Shown here in pieces: positions 10,962-29,491 of a stretch of DNA of 64,000 nucleotides. The DNA is taken from contig JASANG010002091.1 in assembly GCA_030248215.1 (NCBI GenBank), positions 92,063 through 156,062 on the forward strand, given 5' to 3'. The notes under the pieces are model-generated. The model ran no database searches and was not told where the DNA came from. It saw nothing but the letters and a program-made list of their open reading frames with translations. The DNA comes from Enoplolaimus lenunculus. Its lineage: Eukaryota > Nematoda > Enoplea > Enoplida > Thoracostomopsidae. The translations under genes and the position numbers were made by a program. Numbering within the stretch: the first letter of the stretch is position 1; every line of letters begins with the position of its first letter.

Positions 10962-13900
10962 ATGTATATTTTTCGATATCCTGCTAAAATCATGGCTTCG
11001 TTGCTCCCGACATGTATAGGCGATTATTGCACTGAAACAAATGACCAATCGTTCCTCCTTAGAATTGATAATGCCTCGAGAAAAGCCTCGGAAACACTTG
11101 CTCGTTTTAAAGTGAATAAGTACTTTTTGCTGATTAATTTTGTATTTACGATTATACCAGTTAAACTTAAAACATGTATAATTTAGTAGATCAAACGGAC
11201 GTAGCCTGGTTTTTTTCGGGGAAGTCGATGCAATTATTCAACGGGTATCGTTGGAGTATTCGGGGTATGGGGCCACAGCGTTTTCTGGGGAGGGTCACAA
11301 ATGTTCAATAAATCTAAAGGTTATGGAATTATCAAACTCCAACCAAAGTACGAAAAATTATCGTCTCCAGGACGTTGAAGTTATAGCTGCTAACGTCAGC
11401 ACTGAAAATGCAATGGTACGTGCGAAGTTTTGTGATATCGTTTAATGAAAACGATCGAAAAAATATTGCATCATGATAAGTTATATGAGCACTAATCGTA
11501 TAAGTATGTTATTAGCCTCTCTCGCAGCGAAAAATCTTCAGTATTATTCATACTCGGCTCGGCCTGGGAATTCCAAAAATAGTTTTTGCAGCAATCATGT
11601 TACCTGATTTCCTTCTTGCCGAATGAGTCGCACCATTTCTTCAAATCAATTTACGTACGTATTTGTTCTCTTGTTTAAATTTTTAATTTCAATGTTACAG
11701 GAAGTCAGCGGATCTCCTGGCGTTTCGATTGCAGTTAGTTACAATCATAACGTGGTATGGAAGACAGGTAATTAGTACCTAGGACGCGACCAGATATCCG
11801 GCTCTGGCAAAAAATCGACATCCTTCTCTAGCTCTGTTATTTTTGGTATCCGGTCGTACCATGGTAATAGCAGGGTGTAATCGGAATTCCGATTCCGATT
11901 AGAAATCCAATTCAAAACGAGTTCCGATTCCGATTGCATAATCAATCGGAATACGAATTTCCACTTTTAATTTTAGGCCTACTTGTGATATGTTGTATAA
12001 AAATTCTGCATCATTTATGTATTAAATTCTTGCGATAACTTAATTTATCTATATAGCTTTACAGAACCAAAAAATGATTGCCAATTTGTTCATGCGACGT
12101 TTTCGAGAATTGTTGCCAGCCAACAAATTTTTGCCGCGTGCTGGTGTAACTATATGCGTTCAACAGTTTTCATTTTAATATATACTGAATTGACTTAGAA
12201 TTGATATACATATGTATCTCTCTTTTTAATAATTTTCTTGTCTTTATGATGTATATAATTTGATGGTGTTGTTTTTTTCTTGTTTTGGTTGCTATAGCAT
12301 ATTATTTCAGTTTGTTATCTTTGTTTTATTTCATTGTGTTACAGGTGTCGGATGGTGTGATGTTGAAAACATGATTCCATGCACTGCGAATTCTGTCATG
12401 CGAATTGCAAGTATATCAAAACCAATAACAATGACATTAGTTGCGAAATTAGTTGATGAGAACAAACTTGACTTGGATGCTGATGTTCGGAGATACTTGC
12501 CTGATTTTCCAGAGAAGCATGTAGATGGTAAAAAGGTGCACATTCAATTTTATTTGTCACCAGATGTATATGGACAGTTTCGGTCTGAATTAGCGTGCTT
12601 CTGGTGGTTGATTTCAAGTTTATATAAGCATTATTTACTATAACATTGGTTTCAAATAACATAACCGGCACTATTCGGTGTTAGAACCAAGTACAACTGT
12701 ATTCTGACGGGTAGATCATATATTTTACGTGCATCTGGTTTCATATCGATTAGCTGGTCGGCGGTTCGAGTAGTTAATTATAGTTGGTTGCAGGGTGCGA
12801 CCGGATATCCGGTTCGCAAAAACATATCTGAATCCGGTTCCGGTATCCGGCATAAATCTACCGGATACCGGATATTTACGGTTATCATGCCGAATATCAT
12901 TAAACAGCTTTTTACAAGTGAGCGTCTTTCACTTGCTGTGATTACATTTCTGAACATTTCAAGGTGTTCAAGTTTTGATAATTTTCAGCTACTTTTAACT
13001 TATGTACGCGAGAGAAAGTTAAACGCATTTTTGCATTAAAATAGTTCCGTTTATCAGCAGTAATTATGAATTTTATAACAGACGAAAAATTATTTTAACA
13101 TATACGTACAATATCCGGTATCCGGTTCCTGTTCCGGTAAAAAATTCAATATCCGTATCTAATTCCGGTATCCGGTAAGTAATATCCGCTTGCACCCTGG
13201 TTGGTTGTATGGTTTTAGACATAAGACATTCAAAACTACCGTTGAGGGAAGAACAAAATATAGCCCAACAAGCATTCATAGTTCTACAATGATGTTTATT
13301 TTAATTTCACTTAGATTATCATTTCGATTTTAATTGTTTTGTAATTTCCAAAAGCTAAATAATATTTTAGGAATCGGAATTTTTAAATTTTAATTTTAAT
13401 TCTATTTGTTGAGATATGTTGCATAAGAATTCTGTATCATTTATCTATTAAATTACTTTCGATGAGTTAACTTTTCAATAATAGATTGTAGTTTAGCTTT
13501 ACAGAACTAAAAATCATCACGATTTCTTCATGCGACGTTTAAAAAACAGTTGCCAGCCAACGGACATCCTAAATCAATATTATATTTGTTAATACAACTT
13601 ATCCGTACAGTCACAAAATTTCTAGTTCCCATTCCGATTGTAATTCCGGTATAAATTTGCTGTTCCGATTCCGATATACTCCAGTTCCGCTTTGCACCCT
13701 GTGTAAGCATTGTGTCTTTCGATCTACAAAGTTTTACTGTTTTCGATTGTTAAAATGTTAACCTTTGCAATTTACAGGCTGTCATTACTACTCGTATGTT
13801 AGCATCACATATGTCTGGAATACGTCATTACAAAACGAAGGAGTATTTGGAAGTGGAGGCGTCAAAAAAGGTAACCTAAAAGTTTAATTTTAGAGCAAAT

Positions 13901-16344
13901 GTTTTTGATTGAAGTACATAGCTAGAAACTTCTATGTGGCAAGTGTTTTGATTTGGCAATGTAATTTTTGTCAAAATTTATGTAGTTTAGACTTTTTGGT
14001 TAATGTGTAACTTCTGTGATTTTAGTTTTTTTAAATTGAATCAGTTTAGTTTGTTTTTGAACGCTGATAAATTTTTGAGAAGTGCACCACATGTTTGAGT
14101 GCTTATAATGAACAGTTTTGAATTTCATCGCAATTTTGAACTAAATGGTTGAAATACAATTACGCTTTTGTTTATTTTAAGAACTGCGAAATGTGTGGTG
14201 CCCCAGTGAAAACGAACGCGACTGAATATGAAATGAAAGAAGTTTATAATATGAAGCAGTATAAAAATTTGTCAGAATCACTGAAACTTTTTCAAGACGA
14301 TAGTTTGCTTAGTGTACCAGGTAGGCTGGCTTTGAATTTGCTTGTTTATTAAAAGAAACAAAATGCGCAAATAACATCAAAAGCCAATTTATGATAAGAA
14401 AAAACAATAAATCCATTTATGATTGAACAAACAAGAATTTCAGAAAGAGGTTATGGTACGAATATCTGACTTGAGATTTCTAACACACTTAGTTATTTTT
14501 AAAGTATATTACTTCGTAATTGGTATTACCAAGAGTGGATAATGCATACATTACCACTAGCATGCAAGTGGGAATATTCTGTTTAAGGAAGAATGTACCC
14601 CGCCAATGTTGCATTTTTGGCCTACCCCTATATTTAGAGGGGGTACAATCTGTGCAAACCATGACTGACACCTTATGCATCCGGCATCAAAAATGGTCCA
14701 GTTATATGTGGTTTATTTTAGGGTTATTGCATGTGACAGCGACCCGCCTCTAAATAACGGGAGTCGGCCCAAAACGCAAAACCCGGTGGTATGTTGTTTT
14801 GTACCATACGAAACCCCAAGATTTGCACACTTTTGTATCGTGAGTCTTTGTATTACGTACAGTATGCTGTGCTCTTTGGCAATTTACGAAACGCAGTGTT
14901 GGTCCTGTCCTGAATTATAGCGGTAGAGTTTATTTTTAGGTTGTGTATGGTTTTAAGGCACAAAATATCACTACAGCACGTATGCATGGACTGTGGTTGC
15001 GGCGATTGTTGAAAAAATTACGGGCGAACGAATTGAAAACCTCTATGACGGGCTGTTCAGAGAGTGTGAGATGCATGAAACGTCACTTGATCAAAATATG
15101 CTTGTTACGCCTAATCGTTGCCGGTATGTGTGTATGTTATCTGATCCCATATTCTCAAAATGTGTATTATAGAATTTATCACCATTTTGCGTTTGGGGCA
15201 GAAATACGACCAGTCAAACATACGAAAATGTGCTGAATTTTGTATCTCGTCATTCGCTGGATCTAAAATTACAAAACCTGCTACGACCAACTGGTGATAA
15301 GTGCTATAAACATTTGAGAATACCGGTCCTGGTTGCTGACAAATTAATTTTTCGATTACTTTTCCAGGTATTTGAGAATATGTAATGTTTAAAACCAAAT
15401 TTTTTGCATTAGTTTGTTTTATAATTATTGCTAACATATGATTTTTTATAAAAAATGTATTTTTTTCGTTTAGTCTTGTCACTTCGTATAACTGCATATT
15501 GTGATGTAGCTTGTCGTAAAATTCATTTTGGTGTCATACAAATAAAATTGACATGCGCTGTCTCGAATCTGTCCAATTTTTAACACTTATAGTAGATTAG
15601 TGTTTAGATGTATTTTCTAGGTATTATTATCGAATAAAAGGCTCAAAACATCGACGCGCTGGTGTGTTGGATAACGTTCGTTCCGTCAATTGCTCATACA
15701 AATGGTCTGGCGGTGGTATTCAGTCGACCGTTAATGATTTAGTCAAATTTGCTCAAGTATGGATTGATAGCTATAATTCAAGTTTGGCTCATAACAGTAC
15801 CACTAGTCAGAAATGTTATTTAACCAAGGAAACGGTAGAAGAATGCTGGAGACCACAAGCTGTTGAAGTTATGCAAAGAGCTGACGCTTTAAAACAAACG
15901 ACCACGACTGAGTCTGAACATGAGAGAGCTGCGATGAAATCGGTAGGACTAGGATGGTTCGTAAAACCACCAAATTTTGATTCTGGAAATTTGCTCGAGC
16001 AATCGGGTACTGTTTGGCATTCCGGTGGCGCTGTTGGTACTACGTCGTTTTTACTCATTGTCCTACCGACCAATGCAGAAAATGACCAGTCGAGACAAGG
16101 ATACGGTTGCACCGATTCCGATAAAGATTTTGATGGTAAAATGAAACTGGGTCAGCGGCTACATGGAGGCTTGGTGGTCGCTGTTTTATGCAATTTGCAA
16201 GAGTGTCGTGGTATTGAAAATTTAGCGAGAACTATCGCTACCATATTTTTCGAGGAAATTGTAGTGCGTGAGAAGAGTCTTGTACATAAACTACAAACGA
16301 GTGCGGCTATGGTTGGTAGTGAAGCACCTGCCACTGGCGGATAG
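10962..16344 (+). CDS. LACTB: LACTB-like serine beta-lactamase-like protein, mitochondrial
   Basis: Seven exons join in frame: 10962-11111, 11701-11767, 12345-12535, 13778-13870, 14182-14320, 14958-15123, 15621-16344, giving about 509 residues (human LACTB 547). The catalytic SxxK motif is SISK (residues 95-98) within VMRIASISK. The second motif is YST (219-221), where class C beta-lactamases have YxN. HSGG (402-405) replaces the KTG/HTG box. GVGWCDVENMIPC and SGIRHYK match the family closely. LACTB is a penicillin-binding-protein-derived serine protease of the mitochondrial intermembrane space. The N-terminus MYIFRYPAKIMASLLP could be a presequence, but there is a second ATG at 10992. The low-complexity insert of vertebrate LACTB is short here. 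MITEs occupy introns 2, 3 and 5. All catalytic motifs are intact. Confidence 0.92.
11871..12127 (+). mobile_element. hAT MITE fragment, GGAATCGG family
   Basis: It begins CAGGGTGTAATCGGAATTCC and proceeds through the family's ATCGGAAT units to the TTGCCAGCCAAC block, then stops matching. It lies in LACTB intron 2. A second fragment of the same family lies in intron 3. Confidence 0.65.
12791..13199 (+). mobile_element. Complete hAT MITE, GGTATCCGG family
   Basis: A 409-bp element runs from CAGGGTGCGACCGGATATCC to CGCTTGCACCCTG with a perfect 8-bp target duplication GTTGGTTG (12783-12790 and 13200-13207). Both ends carry tandem TATCCGG/TTCCGG units. It lies in LACTB intron 3. Fragments of the family lie near 5985-6220, 11785-11860, 18556-18850 and 19770-19830. 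Confidence 0.92.
13370..13701 (+). mobile_element. hAT MITE fragment, GGAATCGG family
   Basis: It lacks the left terminus. From AGGAATCGGAATTT it follows the 4085-4506 element to the right end GCTTTGCACCCTG. It lies in LACTB intron 3, about 170 bp after the intact element at 12791-13199. Confidence 0.75.
14529..14860. mobile_element. Fold-back element, CCAAGAGTGGAT family, in LACTB intron 5
   Basis: The left end CCAAGAGTGGATAATG is followed by the GGAATATTCTGT and GCATTTTTGGCCTACCCC blocks. The inverse arm contains GAGTCGGCCCAAAACGC and ends around ACTTTTGTATCGTGAGTC. It is more decayed than the copy at 36084-36421. Open frames here are chance readings. Confidence 0.65.
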
Positions 16345-16741
16345 GCATAAAAAATCACTTGAAGTTGCTGATCAACTCTGTTATGTTTTACTTTTTTTAT
16401 CAATGTAGCTGTTTAGTACTTTTCACGATTGTGAACAAGCTGTAAGAACGTTTTTTTAACTGTTCTGCTAATATTATATGTATATCTATGCTTTACAAAG
16501 TACTTGTGCCAGAAAGCGTAGTTTAAATTCCGGCGAAGGAACTTACAGCGAAATGCAAAATCGTTACAAAACTCGCATTCACGAACTTAGGGGTTTTGTG
16601 AATAAGTTTTAGATATTTCGACCAATGTATAGATGGGGCACTGTATAAACATATTCCTAGGCCTAAGCCTAAGCAAACAATAGTTTAAAGTATGACGCAT
16701 TCTCATATGAATATTCACTATTTACATATAGGAATTAATGT

Positions 16742-16813
16742 CTAGCGAGGACTCGAATCACAGCCTCACATTTGAAAGACGTTTACGATCACCACTCAGC
16801 TACAGTAGCTAGA
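16742..16813 (-). repeat. tRNA-derived SINE head or tRNA pseudogene
   Basis: Read on the minus strand, an A-box-like TAGCTGAGTGGTGATCG lies upstream of a B-box-like GTGATTCGAGTCC. The outermost bases TAGC..GCTA could pair. The anticodon stem pairs poorly, so a working tRNA is unlikely. It shares GCTACTRTAGCTGAGTGG with the copy at 18291. Confidence 0.5.
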
Positions 16814-17260
16814 AGCTCTTGTTAAAGGTAGCTTTTAAGTCTTGTGAAGATTTTATACAAATGCATATTGCACTAAGTTGCTCACAAGGAAGCAATTGAA
16901 TATTCTTTCACTATGCTTAAATCTTTCGGCAAACGGTCCATTCATCATTATATATACAGGATCGAAATTTTTAAAGCTTTCAAATATTATGTTCTGGTAC
17001 ATTTTCTTTGCCAAATTATTTTTCACGTATAATGAGTATGTTTTGTTAAATTTAACTATTCGAATTAATGCAACGATGATTAGTAAACTATTTACCACAA
17101 GTAGATTAGGTGTTTTTGCTGTAACACACGAGCTGATAGAAACATAACCGAAGTGTGAAGCTTGGGCAAGCAAATTTTTGTGGCAAATTTGTCTCATACA
17201 AATTATTTTCATATAATCGTTGGTAATTTACACAATAGCAAGCGAATTCATCTCTATTTC

Positions 17261-17417
17261 GACCCATGTTACTTTTAGGCCGGTCCCAGTTTCTGGTGGG
17301 TCTGTACAGGAAACCTTGCATTGTAGACTAAATTTTTTTGCTTAGGCTTAGGAATACGCTTTGCAAGGCTTAGGAATACTGGTGATCTACTGTTACTGCC
17401 CTAAAAGTAACATTGGC
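17261..17417 (-). mobile_element. CCTAAG-array MITE, inverted copy
   Basis: It starts ACCCATGTTACTTTTAGGCC and ends CCTAAAAGTAACATTGGC, with a short GCTTAGGCTTAGG array inside. These match the family termini. No exact target duplication is visible. Confidence 0.65.
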
Positions 17418-18290
17418 GTGCAATCTTAAATCTGTGGTAGGGATGTGCCATAAGTAATGATCGCTTGTTTTGTTGGGGCAATTATGTCCCAATGGGATTT
17501 TTTCTATTATTTCATCTGCCGTCCTTCGCATATGAATATTTGTTCCATTTTGCAAATTTCTTGCGTATTTGAGCTTGTCATGACCTCTGGCCATGCCACA
17601 CTCAAATTTACCTAAATTTTTGAAAGCGTTGTTCAGGTAATATAGTACGCGTAACCGAAAATTTTTTCTGAGTTAAGCATTTTGTAAATGACTGGGGCAA
17701 CTTGCGACGTTGAGTCGACTGGTGTTCAAATTTGCCTCACGAGTTATGGGCAAATTAATTTCTGATTTGGCGGGTTGGCAACGATTTGTGACTGCGACAA
17801 ATCAGATTGCGAAAAATTGGACATCCGAATATATAAAATGCCTATTTTTAAAAAAACGGCTCAAAGGGTAACATTTTGACCTAAAAATTTATTAAAAAAT
17901 CGCATTTCGGCTTGGTTTGATCAATTGAGCGAGGTAGTGAGAAGCTCATATGCAAAAATTTTCAAAATAAAATCTTGGCCGAATGCTGTCTAGAATGCGC
18001 AATATTGGTTTAAATAGTTTATAGGGTACTTTTAAATATATTAAACGTACGCCGACTCTGTCACAATGTCAGCCCTTAGAGTAAGGTTATATATATTTGA
18101 TGTGTTATAATTTTTAATAAGTAAGTTTAAATTTTAGACTATTTTTTGCTTAATCACTTCTCACATGAGTTGACTGTGGGCAACTCAGCGCAATGTATAT
18201 ATCGCACAGTGTTTAACAATTTATTGCAAAACGTATACATAGTACTGAATCGCCGCAAGACGTGAGAGCCACCTCGGGCTCGAGCGTCAA

Positions 18291-18355
18291 GCTACTATAG
18301 CTGAGTGGTGATGGTAAACGCCTCCCACTCCAGTCTCTGGAGTTCGATTCCTAGC
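18291..18355 (+). repeat. tRNA-derived SINE head or tRNA pseudogene
   Basis: GCTACTATAGCTGAGTGGTG (A-box-like) is followed 33 bases later by GGAGTTCGATTCCTAGC (B-box-like plus 3' acceptor strand). The internal promoter pattern is clear. The central arm does not form a standard anticodon stem-loop. It is related to the inverted copy at 16742-16813. Confidence 0.5.
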
Positions 18356-18555
18356 ATAAAAGAAGGTCTCAGATGAAATAGAAAAGTATGCTTGGATATA
18401 TACTACTGTTCCGCTTCTGTTCTATATGCTGGCCAAAGTTTTTAACCCTCTGTGTTGCTATTATTCGACTACTAGCGTTATGTACGCACTTTAACCCAGT
18501 GATTTAGCATTTGAGAATTCAAACTGGAAGTAATAACTGTGTTATGTCGGTTACG

Positions 18556-18870
18556 GACGGAATAGCAACTTCCGGTTTAATATTTGGTAAAAAACAACAT
18601 TCGTATCCGGTTCCGATATCGTAGTCCCGAATATTATAAGACAGTTTGTTTGTGGAAATACTAGACATTTTGCTGTGATAAGCAGGGAAACTCAGTTGTT
18701 CATATTGAAGTGAAATTAAAAATCCAAGCTAACAATTACGTTTAAATTACACATTTTGCTCTGTTACACTCATCAAATATTGCACAAGTTTAGATGCTGT
18801 TTTCGGTTAACCTCCGAGTACGGTTCGGGTAAAAACATAACTATCCGGTTCCGGTGTCCCGTAATATTAT
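18556..18870. mobile_element. hAT MITE fragments, GGTATCCGG family
   Basis: Two patches, around 18556-18640 and 18800-18870, carry GTATCCGGTTCCG and TATCCGGTTCCGG units. Recognisable CAGGGTGC termini are missing. It is an eroded or rearranged copy just upstream of the first recognised thiolase exon. Confidence 0.45.
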
Positions 18871-19073
18871 GAATTCCAAGTTCATGAATATTTAGTAAAA
18901 TTGTTGATTTTTGTAATTTTCGCACTGTGCAATTTGGAAAGGGGAGGGTGTTACATTCTATAAGTATTTCGAAGGATGAGGTCTTTTTGTTTTGCAAACT
19001 GAAACCGTGTGAGTCGAAGTTACTATGCTAAATTGATTGTTGAAAGTTTTTCTTCAAGGAACTTAGTTTTCAG

Positions 19074-25445
<6,372 letters not shown>

Positions 25446-26501
25446 TAATTAAAATTCATACTTCCATAGCTAGCTGGATACTGTAGTGACCCTTGGGACA
25501 CGTTTTGTCCCTATTAGCGTATTGGGTAACATTTTGTCTGCTAATAGACTATACCATATTCAAAAAGTTGTATTTGTCTGCCATCATCATGTGCAGGTCA
25601 CCTTTTGTTCTTCAATATCATATGATATTTGACATATTGTCAGCGAATATCGTATGATATATTTTCAAATGTCTGTATACTTGAGGTAACATACCCAAAT
25701 TGTCCTGTTTAACCCCCTCCTCACATTGAGTTTTCATGTGAGAAAGGGTTAATATCATATACTAGAATTTGAAATTTGAATTTTTGAATTATTACACTGT
25801 TTTTGTAAGCGGTTTTGTGCCAGAAATGACCTTGCAGACGTGTATTTGGTATTCTGTGCCTCTGCCGTCTGACTCCATTAATTTAGTAGCACCCGTCCCG
25901 CTGAATATCATATGATATTCGTTGTAATTTGGAATATCATGATATTCACATAAATGTCCCTCAGTAACACCCTGGGGTTTCATTGTTTTTGTTTAAGGTA
26001 CTTGATTCAAATAGCTTTCATTTATTCACGAGTTTCGTCACTAGTAGGTGTCCACTTGTTTACCGTGCATTTTGGAGAGTATTTTCAGACTACCCTTCTA
26101 AGCTCACAGTGCCTACTGTTTTCAATGGTATAGGAGGTTGTAACCGGATATCCGTTTACGGTTAGGATCAATGTCCGTTTCCGTCATAGAATAATAGAAA
26201 TCCTGTTATTGTTACGTTCAAAATATTAAAAAATGTTGAATTTTTATACTTCAATATTTGTTTCCGATATTTTGATCGCTATCCGTTTGCGTTTTTACAC
26301 CGAGGTAATATAGTTACACAGTGCATTGCGGACGCACCCTAAAAACAAAATAACCGATGGCATAGAGAGCGCTCTCGTAGATATGAACACCATAAAAGAT
26401 ACCGAATGTATCGGTATTCTGCATCTGTTCTTTACTGCAACTTAGACCAAGCATAATCAGTAAAGCATATGCACTCTAATTACAGCATGTATCATAGAAA
26501 T

Positions 26502-26668
26502 GGCCAATGCTACTATAAGGGGCGTAACAGTAAATTATGCGTGTTCCTAAGCCTAAGCGTTGCGAAAATGTGTTCCTAAGCCTAAGCAAAAAATGTAATC
26601 TAGAATCTAAACCTACTCTTGTATAGACCCACCAGAAACCTGGACGCTTCTTAAAGTAAACATGGGCC
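26502..26668. mobile_element. CCTAAG-array MITE with perfect 8-bp target duplication
   Basis: The termini are GGCCAATGCTACTATAAGGG and TTAAAGTAAACATGGGCC, with ATAGAAAT on both sides (26494-26501 and 26669-26676). At 167 bp it is close to the shortest complete form. It has one CCTAAG block on each side of GCGTTGCGAAAATGTG. Confidence 0.9.
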
Positions 26669-27869
26669 ATAGAAATTAAGGACACTATTACTTTTTAGAG
26701 ACTAACAGCATCCATCATCATAAGGTTTAAATGTCGACGTGATATGTCTAAACCTAAGCCTATAAGCAAAACAAATTTAAAACGCTACTGCAAACTTTAT
26801 ATATATGTATATATATGTATGTATATATAGGTATATAACTACATTAGGCTACATCATTATATATATACATCGGATCTTTGCACAAAATGCATCATTGACT
26901 CATCCAAATTTACCTTAACGACTGAAGCATTTTATTTGACCTCGCCGTCTGAGGAAGTGAGTCATTCGTAACAAACTGCAAATTCAATATTCATGACACT
27001 GTCAATTTGTGACATTTTTACACTCCAATCATCAAAGAAGCGAAAATTACTGTAAAAACAATTCTCTCCGCCTACACTTCAGAGTTTAATACACACACAT
27101 TTTAATTGACTAAACAAAAATTATCAACTTTCTATAAAAATCTTAACGTTTACTAAATGACACGAACGCTGCTTGCACCACGTCTAATATATATTACATA
27201 CGTAATATATTATGTATTATATGTACCGGAACTGGAAGGTGAAATAATGCCGGAACCGAAATTCCGGTTGCACCCTATATATTATATATAATATATAAAA
27301 GATGCTGCATATTTAACAGTTGTGCTTCATATTCTTGAATTAGTATGACGTTGCTGTTTTTCGCCTGTAATGATTAATTCCGCTATATATTATATTATAT
27401 TAAACAGACTGTTCAACGAAACATGAATCGGCCCCTGTTCTAAAAAACCATCACCAGAATACTAATAATCATTGAAATTCTATACTAAATACAGATATAC
27501 CTACACTTCACACCTGCACTGATGATTTTTCACGTTTCATATACGCACAAATTTATGGCAATCAAAAATTGTGATGAAACTACAAATTATAAAATCAATA
27601 CGAATCGCATTTTTATCGTAAACGAGACAGTAGAATCACTACAACGTCAAAGAACCCTGCAACCATGAAGAATGGACAAACGACTGGGACAATAAGAAAG
27701 CCCAGGGGGATGAAGAAAAATGCACCATTTCTTATACAATTTCAGTAAATTGAACAAATTTTAGTTATCGAGTAAAGGTGGCCGACTGAGAGAGTTTACC
27801 AGTCAACTTCCATTTCACCACTCTTGTGGAGATTATAATAATACAACAATGGATACACTACAACCCGAA

Positions 27870-28260
27870 TTATTCGCAATTACATCTCAATTATTCGCAA
27901 TTACATCTCAATTATTCGCAATTATATCTCAATTATTCGCAATTACTTCTCAATTATTCGTAATTACATCTCAATTATTCGCAATTACATCTCAATTATT
28001 CGCAATTACATCTCAATTATTCGCAATTACTTCTCAATTATTCGTAATTACATCTCAATTATTCGCAATTACTTCTCAATTATTCGCAATTACATCTCAA
28101 TTATTCGCAATTACATCTCAATTATTCGCAATTACATCTCAATTATTCGCAATTACATCATCTCAATTATTCGCAATTACATCTCGATTATTCGCAATTA
28201 CATCTCAATTATTCGCAATTACTTCTCAATTATTCGCAATTACATCTCAATTATTCACAA
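27870..28260 (+). repeat. 21-bp minisatellite, 18 units, open in one frame
   Basis: The unit TTATTCGCAATTACATCTCA(A) is repeated 18 times with few substitutions and a single 3-bp insertion. A frame from an ATG at 27849 to a stop at 28287 reads through it as heptads LFAITSQ, 146 codons in all, ending RSEPKLSN. Substitutions include A to V, T to I and Q to R, with no stop. I do not recognise a protein, and the frame may be open only because 21 is a multiple of three. Confidence 0.92.
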
Positions 28261-28681
28261 ATAGATCGGAACCCAAATTGTCCAATTGAAAACTAATCAC
28301 TGATTCAGATTCCTTTGTTTATTGTGACAAAAAATAGCGGCCCGTGTCTGCGTTGAAGAGCAACCCCACCCTTTCTCCACTCCCATAGCTGCGGTCTCAG
28401 ATAGCGTTACATTATTAATCATCATTGTATACAATATGGCAACTAAAACATCACACACAAACGAAAATAATACATTAGCAATTTTTACTACGAGCAAAAT
28501 TGGATGTCTGCTGCAATCAATTCCACAGTTTAAGCCAGAAAAATTTAAGCTGTCCAAACTACAACAGTCGCTATAAAATAACGTTTTGTGACAATCGAAA
28601 CAAGTAAAAATCTAAACATTTCTATTTTAGGAGGGTGCAATTACACGCTTGCCTTTGAGTTTTCGTTTCGATTGAGTGGTT

Positions 28682-28854
28682 GGCCCATGTATAGAACAGG
28701 GCCGGAACAGTAGTATAAGCCTAAGCCTAAGCATATGGATGAGCCTATTCCTAAACCTAAGTCTAAGCCTATGCAAAAAATTAGTCTAAAGCTTAAACTG
28801 AATCTATTATAGCGCCTCCGGAAAACGATCCGGCCCTGTTCTATACATGGGCCG
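28682..28854. mobile_element. CCTAAG-array MITE, second terminal subtype, intact ends
   Basis: Nearly perfect inverted ends GGCCCATGTATAGAACAGGG and CCCTGTTCTATACATGGGCC flank two arrays of CCTAAG-like hexamers. It is the best copy for defining this subtype's terminal repeat. Confidence 0.8.
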
Positions 28855-29312
28855 AGTGGTTGATAGTTCAGGCAATGTCAGTTGCACCAACAAATTTTGG
28901 CAATTTTCAAACGCCACACTGACCATAATATGTCATAAATCACAAATTATGCCCAAATCTTCATTATAACGATTCGATTCGTCGAATTACTTTCGAAAGA
29001 CATTATACATTTCTACTGCAGAATCCTTCTAAGCCTAAGTCCAAGTCTAAGCACACTGAAACACACCTCTAAACGACAAATTTAAAACCGTACCCCCACT
29101 TTAGCCAAGCGAGTATTTCCAAACTTTCACCAAGCCTAATTACGAAAAATCTACATTCGTGCATTACTGATTTTGCTCTCATGATTACCGAAACAATAGG
29201 ACTCGGACAGCCGTAAGCTTGAAGCTTCACCTTCAGCTTAGCAATTGTGTACACTTTCCTGTGACAAACGCACCAAATATTTTACAAAAAAGACAAAAAC
29301 ATTAGCACACTG

Positions 29313-29491
29313 CGAGGTGCAACCGGAATTACAATTTACCGGAACCGGAATTTGAAAAAATACTGGAAACGGAAAATGAAAAATACGTGCCACCGAAAAA
29401 TTCATTTTAATTTTTTTGCAATATTATTGGTGAAATAATCCTAAAGGTGAAAAAATGACAGAAACGAAACCGCAATTCCGATTGCACCATG
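29313..29491 (+). mobile_element. Internally deleted hAT MITE, GGAACCGG family
   Basis: A 179-bp copy keeps both ends (..GGTGCAACCGGAATT and ATTGCACCATG) but lacks most of the middle. The flanking octamers GCACACTG and GCACACGG match at 7 of 8 positions. Confidence 0.75.

Larger units (their letters stand above)
16345..19073. other. Spacer between LACTB and ACAT1-like genes
   Basis: About 2.7 kb contains LACTB 3' untranslated sequence, a CCTAAG MITE, two tRNA-like SINE fragments in opposite orientation and hAT debris. The missing first exon of the downstream thiolase, which should encode about 40 residues of transit peptide and end in phase 0, is expected here or within this spacer. I could not identify it. 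I see no conserved exon. Confidence 0.5.

Noticed and set aside
11251-11445. 64-codon plus-strand frame considered as an extra LACTB exon
   Set aside because: Exon 1 (ending ..LARFK at 11111) joins exon 2 (EVSGSPG at 11701) in phase and matches the family without a gap, so this frame is intronic.
14520-15236. Several plus-strand frames in LACTB introns 5 and 6
   Set aside because: They run through the fold-back element or are alternative frames of exon 6. The correct frame is set by the YST motif and phases.
18291-18355. Functional tRNA gene
   Set aside because: A and B boxes are present but the anticodon stem-loop and full acceptor stem are not.
27870-28260. CRISPR-like array
   Set aside because: The units are direct tandem copies without unique spacers, in an intron-containing eukaryotic genome.
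27849-28289. Calling the LFAITSQ frame a protein-coding gene
   Set aside because: A 21-bp unit without a stop keeps any such frame open. There is no recognised domain, promoter or intron, so it is reported as a minisatellite with an open question.
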